Positions 29,417 through 33,145 of a stretch of DNA of 33,145 bases are shown here, piece by piece. This DNA comes from Escherichia sp. MOD1-EC7003 (GTDB taxonomy: Bacteria > Pseudomonadota > Gammaproteobacteria > Enterobacterales > Enterobacteriaceae). Numbering within the stretch: position 1 is the stretch's first letter; every line of letters starts with the position of its first letter. Under the pieces are notes generated by a model. The model had not been told where the DNA came from. It made no database searches and worked only from the letters and a program-made list of their open reading frames with translations. Position numbers and translations under genes: made by a program. The DNA lies in assembly GCF_002965065.1 (NCBI RefSeq), contig NZ_PTRE01000072.1:1-33145 (forward strand). Reading direction: 5' to 3'.

Positions 29417-31264
29417 GTGTTAAACCGTTGTCCTTTGTGGAAGTACGTCATGCTGATCGTGGTGATTGTCATCGGTCTGCTGTATGCGCTTCCCAACCTG
29501 TTTGGTGAGGATCCGGCTGTTCAGATCACTGGTGCGCGCGGAGTCGCCGCCAGTGAGCAAACGCTGATCCAGGTCCAGAAAACGTTACAAGAAGAAAAAA
29601 TAACTGCTAAGTCTGTGGCACTGGAAGAGGGCGCTATTCTTGCGCGCTTCGACTCCACTGACACCCAACTGCGCGCTCGTGAAGTATTAATGGGCGTTAT
29701 GGGTGACAAATACGTTGTGGCGCTTAACCTTGCCCCGGCAACGCCGCGCTGGCTGGCAGCTATTCACGCTGAACCGATGAAGCTCGGCCTTGACCTGCGT
29801 GGCGGCGTTCACTTCCTGATGGAAGTGGATATGGACACCGCGCTTGGCAAACTTCAGGAACAAAATATCGATAGCCTGCGCAGCGACTTGCGCGAAAAAG
29901 GCATCCCGTATACTACCGTTCGTAAAGAAAACAACTACGGCCTGAGCATCACCTTCCGCGATTCTAATGCCCGCGATGAAGCCATCTCGTATCTGAGCAA
30001 GCGCCATCCGGACCTGGTGATTAGCAGCCAGGGCAGCAACCAGCTGCGTGCGGTAATGAGCGATGCGCGTCTGAGTGAAGCGCGTGAATATGCGGTGCAG
30101 CAGAACATCAATATCCTGCGTAACCGTGTAAACCAGCTTGGCGTAGCGGAGCCGGTGGTTCAGCGTCAGGGTGCTGACCGTATCGTTGTTGAACTGCCAG
30201 GTATCCAGGATACCGCGCGTGCGAAAGAGATTCTGGGTGCGACGGCAACGCTGGAATTCCGTCTGGTAAATACCAACGTTGATCAGGCTGCTGCGGCATC
30301 TGGCCGCGTACCGGGTGACTCTGAAGTGAAACAGACCCGCGAAGGTCAGCCGGTTGTGCTGTACAAACGCGTGATCCTGACCGGTGACCATATCACCGAC
30401 TCCACTTCCAGCCAGGACGAATACAACCAGCCGCAGGTTAATATCTCGCTCGATAGCGCTGGTGGGAACATCATGTCTAACTTCACCAAGGACAACATCG
30501 GCAAACCGATGGCGACCCTGTTTGTGGAGTACAAAGACAGCGGTAAGAAAGATGCTAATGGTCGTGCGGTTCTGGTGAAACAGGAGGAGGTGATTAACAT
30601 CGCCAACATCCAGTCTCGTCTGGGTAACAGCTTCCGTATCACCGGTATCAACAACCCGAACGAAGCGCGCCAGCTTTCGCTGCTGCTGCGTGCCGGTGCG
30701 TTGATTGCGCCGATTCAGATTGTTGAAGAACGTACCATTGGCCCGACCCTGGGTATGCAGAACATCAAACAGGGGCTTGAGGCGTGTCTTGCCGGTCTGC
30801 TGGTTTCTATTCTGTTTATGATCCTCTTCTACAAGAAGTTTGGTCTGATTGCGACCAGTGCTCTGGTTGCCAACCTGATTTTGATTGTCGGCATTATGTC
30901 ACTGTTGCCTGGTGCAACGCTGAGTATGCCGGGTATCGCAGGTATCGTCTTAACCCTTGCGGTGGCGGTCGATGCGAACGTACTGATCAACGAACGTATC
31001 AAAGAAGAGTTGAGCAATGGACGTACTGTTCAGCAGGCAATTGATGAAGGTTATCGTGGCGCATTCAGTTCCATTTTCGATGCGAACATCACCACGCTGA
31101 TTAAAGTCATCATCCTGTACGCAGTGGGTACCGGGGCAATTAAAGGGTTCGCGATTACTACCGGTATCGGTGTGGCGACGTCGATGTTTACCGCGATTGT
31201 CGGTACGCGTGCCATCGTAAACCTGCTATATGGCGGCAAACGCGTCAAGAAGCTGTCAATCTGA
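29417..31264 (+). CDS. secD: Protein translocase subunit SecD
   Basis: 615 residues from GTG 29417 (preceded by AAGGGAAT), full length. SecD is an inner-membrane protein with 6 helices and a large periplasmic domain between helices 1 and 2. With SecF it uses the proton gradient to help pull exported proteins out of SecYEG. The first helix is [21 protein letters not shown]; the periplasmic region holds [16 protein letters not shown]; the C-terminal half is the RND-type membrane block, with the proton-relay Asp in [17 protein letters not shown]. secF starts 10 bp after the stop, so the two are coupled. Confidence 0.98.
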   Translation: MLNRCPLWKYVMLIVVIVIGLLYALPNLFGEDPAVQITGARGVAASEQTLIQVQKTLQEEKITAKSVALEEGAILARFDSTDTQLRAREVLMGVMGDKYVVALNLAPATPRWLAAIHAEPMKLGLDLRGGVHFLMEVDMDTALGKLQEQNIDSLRSDLREKGIPYTTVRKENNYGLSITFRDSNARDEAISYLSKRHPDLVISSQGSNQLRAVMSDARLSEAREYAVQQNINILRNRVNQLGVAEPVVQRQGADRIVVELPGIQDTARAKEILGATATLEFRLVNTNVDQAAAASGRVPGDSEVKQTREGQPVVLYKRVILTGDHITDSTSSQDEYNQPQVNISLDSAGGNIMSNFTKDNIGKPMATLFVEYKDSGKKDANGRAVLVKQEEVINIANIQSRLGNSFRITGINNPNEARQLSLLLRAGALIAPIQIVEERTIGPTLGMQNIKQGLEACLAGLLVSILFMILFYKKFGLIATSALVANLILIVGIMSLLPGATLSMPGIAGIVLTLAVAVDANVLINERIKEELSNGRTVQQAIDEGYRGAFSSIFDANITTLIKVIILYAVGTGAIKGFAITTGIGVATSMFTAIVGTRAIVNLLYGGKRVKKLSI

Positions 31265-31274
31265 GGAGTGCGAT

Positions 31275-32246
31275 GTGGCACAGGAATATACTGTTGAACA
31301 ACTAAACCATGGCCGTAAAGTCTATGACTTTATGCGCTGGGACTACTGGGCTTTTGGCATCTCTGGTCTGCTGTTAATTGCCTCTATCGTTATTATGGGC
31401 GTGCGCGGCTTTAACTGGGGGCTGGATTTCACCGGTGGTACGGTTATCGAAATTACGCTCGAAAAACCGGCTGAAATTGATGTAATGCGTGATGCATTGC
31501 AAAAAGCCGGTTTTGAAGAGCCGATGCTGCAAAACTTTGGTAGCAGCCACGACATCATGGTCCGCATGCCGCCTGCTGAAGGTGAAACCGGCGGTCAGGT
31601 GCTGGGCAGCCAGGTTGTGAAGGTGATCAACGAATCCACCAACCAGAATGCGGCAGTGAAGCGTATTGAGTTCGTCGGTCCGAGTGTGGGGGCAGAGCTT
31701 GCGCAAACCGGTGCGATGGCGCTGATGGCAGCGTTGCTGTCTATCCTTGTGTACGTAGGTTTCCGCTTTGAGTGGCGACTGGCGGCAGGGGTCGTTATCG
31801 CGCTGGCGCACGATGTTATCATTACGCTGGGTATTTTGTCGTTATTCCATATCGAGATTGACCTGACCATTGTGGCATCGTTGATGTCGGTTATCGGTTA
31901 CTCGCTTAACGACAGTATCGTGGTATCGGACCGTATTCGTGAAAATTTCCGCAAGATCCGTCACGGTACGCCTTACGAAATCTTTAACGTGTCCTTGACC
32001 CAGACGTTGCACCGTACGTTGATCACATCTGGTACAACCTTAATGGTAATCCTGATGCTGTATCTCTTCGGTGGCCCGGTGCTGGAAGGCTTCTCGCTGA
32101 CCATGCTGATTGGTGTTTCCATCGGTACGGCGTCTTCTATCTATGTTGCGTCAGCGCTGGCGTTGAAGCTGGGTATGAAGCGCGAGCATATGTTGCAACA
32201 GAAAGTCGAGAAAGAAGGGGCGGATCAGCCGTCGATTCTGCCGTAA
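31275..32246 (+). CDS. secF: Protein translocase subunit SecF
   Basis: 323 residues from GTG 31275 (GAGGAG just upstream); the frame back to 31230 overlaps secD and would add a hydrophilic tail. It is a 6-helix inner-membrane partner of SecD, with a smaller periplasmic domain (about 50-130, [21 protein letters not shown]) and the RND-type membrane block carrying [22 protein letters not shown]. Together with YajC and SecD it assists late steps of Sec export. It is the last gene of the operon; a hairpin with a T tract follows. Confidence 0.98.
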   Translation: MAQEYTVEQLNHGRKVYDFMRWDYWAFGISGLLLIASIVIMGVRGFNWGLDFTGGTVIEITLEKPAEIDVMRDALQKAGFEEPMLQNFGSSHDIMVRMPPAEGETGGQVLGSQVVKVINESTNQNAAVKRIEFVGPSVGAELAQTGAMALMAALLSILVYVGFRFEWRLAAGVVIALAHDVIITLGILSLFHIEIDLTIVASLMSVIGYSLNDSIVVSDRIRENFRKIRHGTPYEIFNVSLTQTLHRTLITSGTTLMVILMLYLFGGPVLEGFSLTMLIGVSIGTASSIYVASALALKLGMKREHMLQQKVEKEGADQPSILP

Positions 32247-32260
32247 GGTCATTCCCGCTA

Positions 32261-32303
32261 AACCGCATAAAAACCGTGATGCTCAGGCGTTGCGGTTTTT
32301 TTT
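32261..32303 (+). terminator. Terminator after secF
   Basis: AACCGCA (32261-32267) pairs with TGCGGTT (32291-32297), closing a 23-base loop, and is followed by a tract of eight T residues (32296-32303). It ends the queA-secF operon. The large loop makes the exact hairpin uncertain. Confidence 0.7.
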
Positions 32304-32404
32304 GACCGGAACGCCTCTAAAGCGAATGACTGGAACACTCCTGACACTATGGGCGGCGAATTGTTCGCTCAGCGATTTTTTGCGTAAAGTCCAAAATGAA
32401 AAGA

Positions 32405-32413
32405 TGCTATAAA
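32405..32413 (+). promoter_or_regulatory. Possible yajD promoter, extended -10
   Basis: TGCTATAAA at 32405-32413 is an extended -10 (TG, one base, TATAAA). The -35 region at a normal spacing (about TAAAGT) is poor, as is common with extended -10 elements. It lies 72 bp before the yajD start. Confidence 0.4.
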
Positions 32414-32484
32414 ATAGGTGATTGCTAAAACCCTCGCTTCGCGGGAAACTGCGCGTGATCTTACATTTCATCAGGTAAATTTGC

Positions 32485-32832
32485 ATGGCTATCATTCCCA
32501 AAAACTATGCGCGGCTAGAAAACGGCTATCGCGAAAAAGCACTGAAATTGTTCCCATGGGTCTGCGGGCGCTGCTCGCGCGAGTTCGTTTACTCTAATCT
32601 GCGTGAGCTGACGGTCCATCATATGGATCACGACCATACCAACAACCCGGAAGACGGTAGTAACTGGGAGCTGTTGTGCCTGTATTGCCACGATCATGAG
32701 CATTCGAAGTATACCGAAGCCGATCAGTATGGTACGACGGTTGTTGCAGGGGAAGATGCGCAGAAAGATGTCGGTGAAGCGAAATACAACCCGTTTGCTG
32801 ATTTAAAAGCGATGATGAACAAGAAGAAGTGA
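32485..32832 (+). CDS. yajD: YajD, HNH nuclease-like protein
   Basis: 115 residues, full length. An HNH-type domain of the zinc-finger kind: CGRCSREF near residues 27-34 and CLYCHDHEH near 69-77 supply two CxxC pairs that would hold a zinc ion, and the catalytic motif is in LTVHHMDHDHTNNPEDGSNWELLC. Such folds occur in nicking endonucleases, but no activity is known for YajD. The gene stands alone after the secF terminator, with its own extended -10 promoter; a BIME array follows 55 bp after its stop. A few residues differ from K-12 as I recall it (for example KLFPW for KIYPW). Confidence 0.94.
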   Translation: MAIIPKNYARLENGYREKALKLFPWVCGRCSREFVYSNLRELTVHHMDHDHTNNPEDGSNWELLCLYCHDHEHSKYTEADQYGTTVVAGEDAQKDVGEAKYNPFADLKAMMNKKK

Positions 32833-32887
32833 TAAAGAATGCCGACTACAAAATCCGGCATTAGAGAATGATGATTAACGCAAAATT

Positions 32888-33145
32888 GCCTGATGCGCTG
32901 CGCTTATCAGGCCTACGTAATCACTGTAATCTATTGAAATTACATGTTTTGTAGGCCGGATAAGGCGTTCACGCCGCATCCGGCATGAACAACGCAAAAT
33001 TGCCTGATGCGCTACGCTTATCAGGCCTACGTAATCACTGCAATCTATTGAAATTGTATGTTTTTGTAGGCCGGATAAGGCGTTCACGCCGCATCCGGCA
33101 TGAACAACGCAAAATTGCCTGATGCGCTACGCTTATCAGGCCTAC
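32888..33145. repeat. BIME array, at least 2.3 units, cut by window end
   Basis: Units start at 32888, 33002 and 33117. The first spacing is 114 bp and the second 115 bp because of one extra T in the linker T run. The units are nearly the same as those after phoR (linker and both REPs), with the CATGAACAACGCA joint seen in units 5-6 of that array. The array runs past the end of the window, so its full length cannot be given. Confidence 0.93.

Overview
The window is a stretch of Escherichia coli chromosome, or of a very close relative. Every gene is a near-exact match to a familiar E. coli protein, in the familiar order: yaiZ, ddlA, iraP, phoA, psiF, dgcC, proC, yaiI, aroL, yaiA, aroM, ppnP, rdgC, mak, araJ, sbcC, sbcD, phoB, phoR, brnQ, proY, malZ, acpH, queA, tgt, yajC, secD, secF, yajD. 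Scattered amino-acid differences from the K-12 proteins as I remember them, longer REP/BIME arrays, and an intact gene between ppnP and rdgC suggest a strain other than K-12. I see no phage, insertion sequence, tRNA, rRNA or CRISPR. The assignments rest on reading the sequence and on memory, not on a database search.

Layout. 1-2400: small membrane protein gene yaiZ, a D-Ala-D-Ala ligase gene on the minus strand, and the RpoS anti-adaptor gene iraP behind a long AT-rich leader. 2400-5560: the phosphate-starvation genes phoA and psiF behind a clear Pho box, then the diguanylate cyclase gene dgcC. 5577-9203: proC on the minus strand, then yaiI, the TyrR/TrpR-controlled shikimate kinase gene aroL, yaiA, aroM and ppnP. 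9327-10144: a small accessory spot with a 5'-truncated reading frame overlapping (ATGA) an intact 151-residue gene of unknown function. 10212-18172: rdgC and mak (divergent), araJ, and the sbcDC nuclease operon on the minus strand. 18173-20215: the phosphate two-component system phoBR. 20287-20953: a six-unit BIME array. 21363-26104: brnQ, proY and malZ. 26109-32246: acpH, then the queA-tgt-yajC-secD-secF operon. 32485 to the end: yajD and the start of a second BIME array.

How the genes connect. PhoR and PhoB, encoded here, control phoA (and psiF), encoded 16 kb away in the same window; both promoters carry an 18-bp Pho box whose last base lies 10 bp before the -10 hexamer. IraP and DgcC belong to the stationary-phase/biofilm network (RpoS stability, cyclic di-GMP). 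QueA and Tgt are consecutive queuosine tRNA-modification enzymes that share an operon with the SecDF-YajC translocase partners. SbcC and SbcD form one nuclease complex.

I did not find an obviously new molecular system; this is mostly core genome. The least ordinary parts are: the BIME array after phoR, with an apparently duplicated terminator flank; reuse of the same repeat unit at two other places; a six-copy heptanucleotide repeat after mak; the poorly characterised two-gene spot between ppnP and rdgC; and a LacI-family-type palindrome upstream of iraP.
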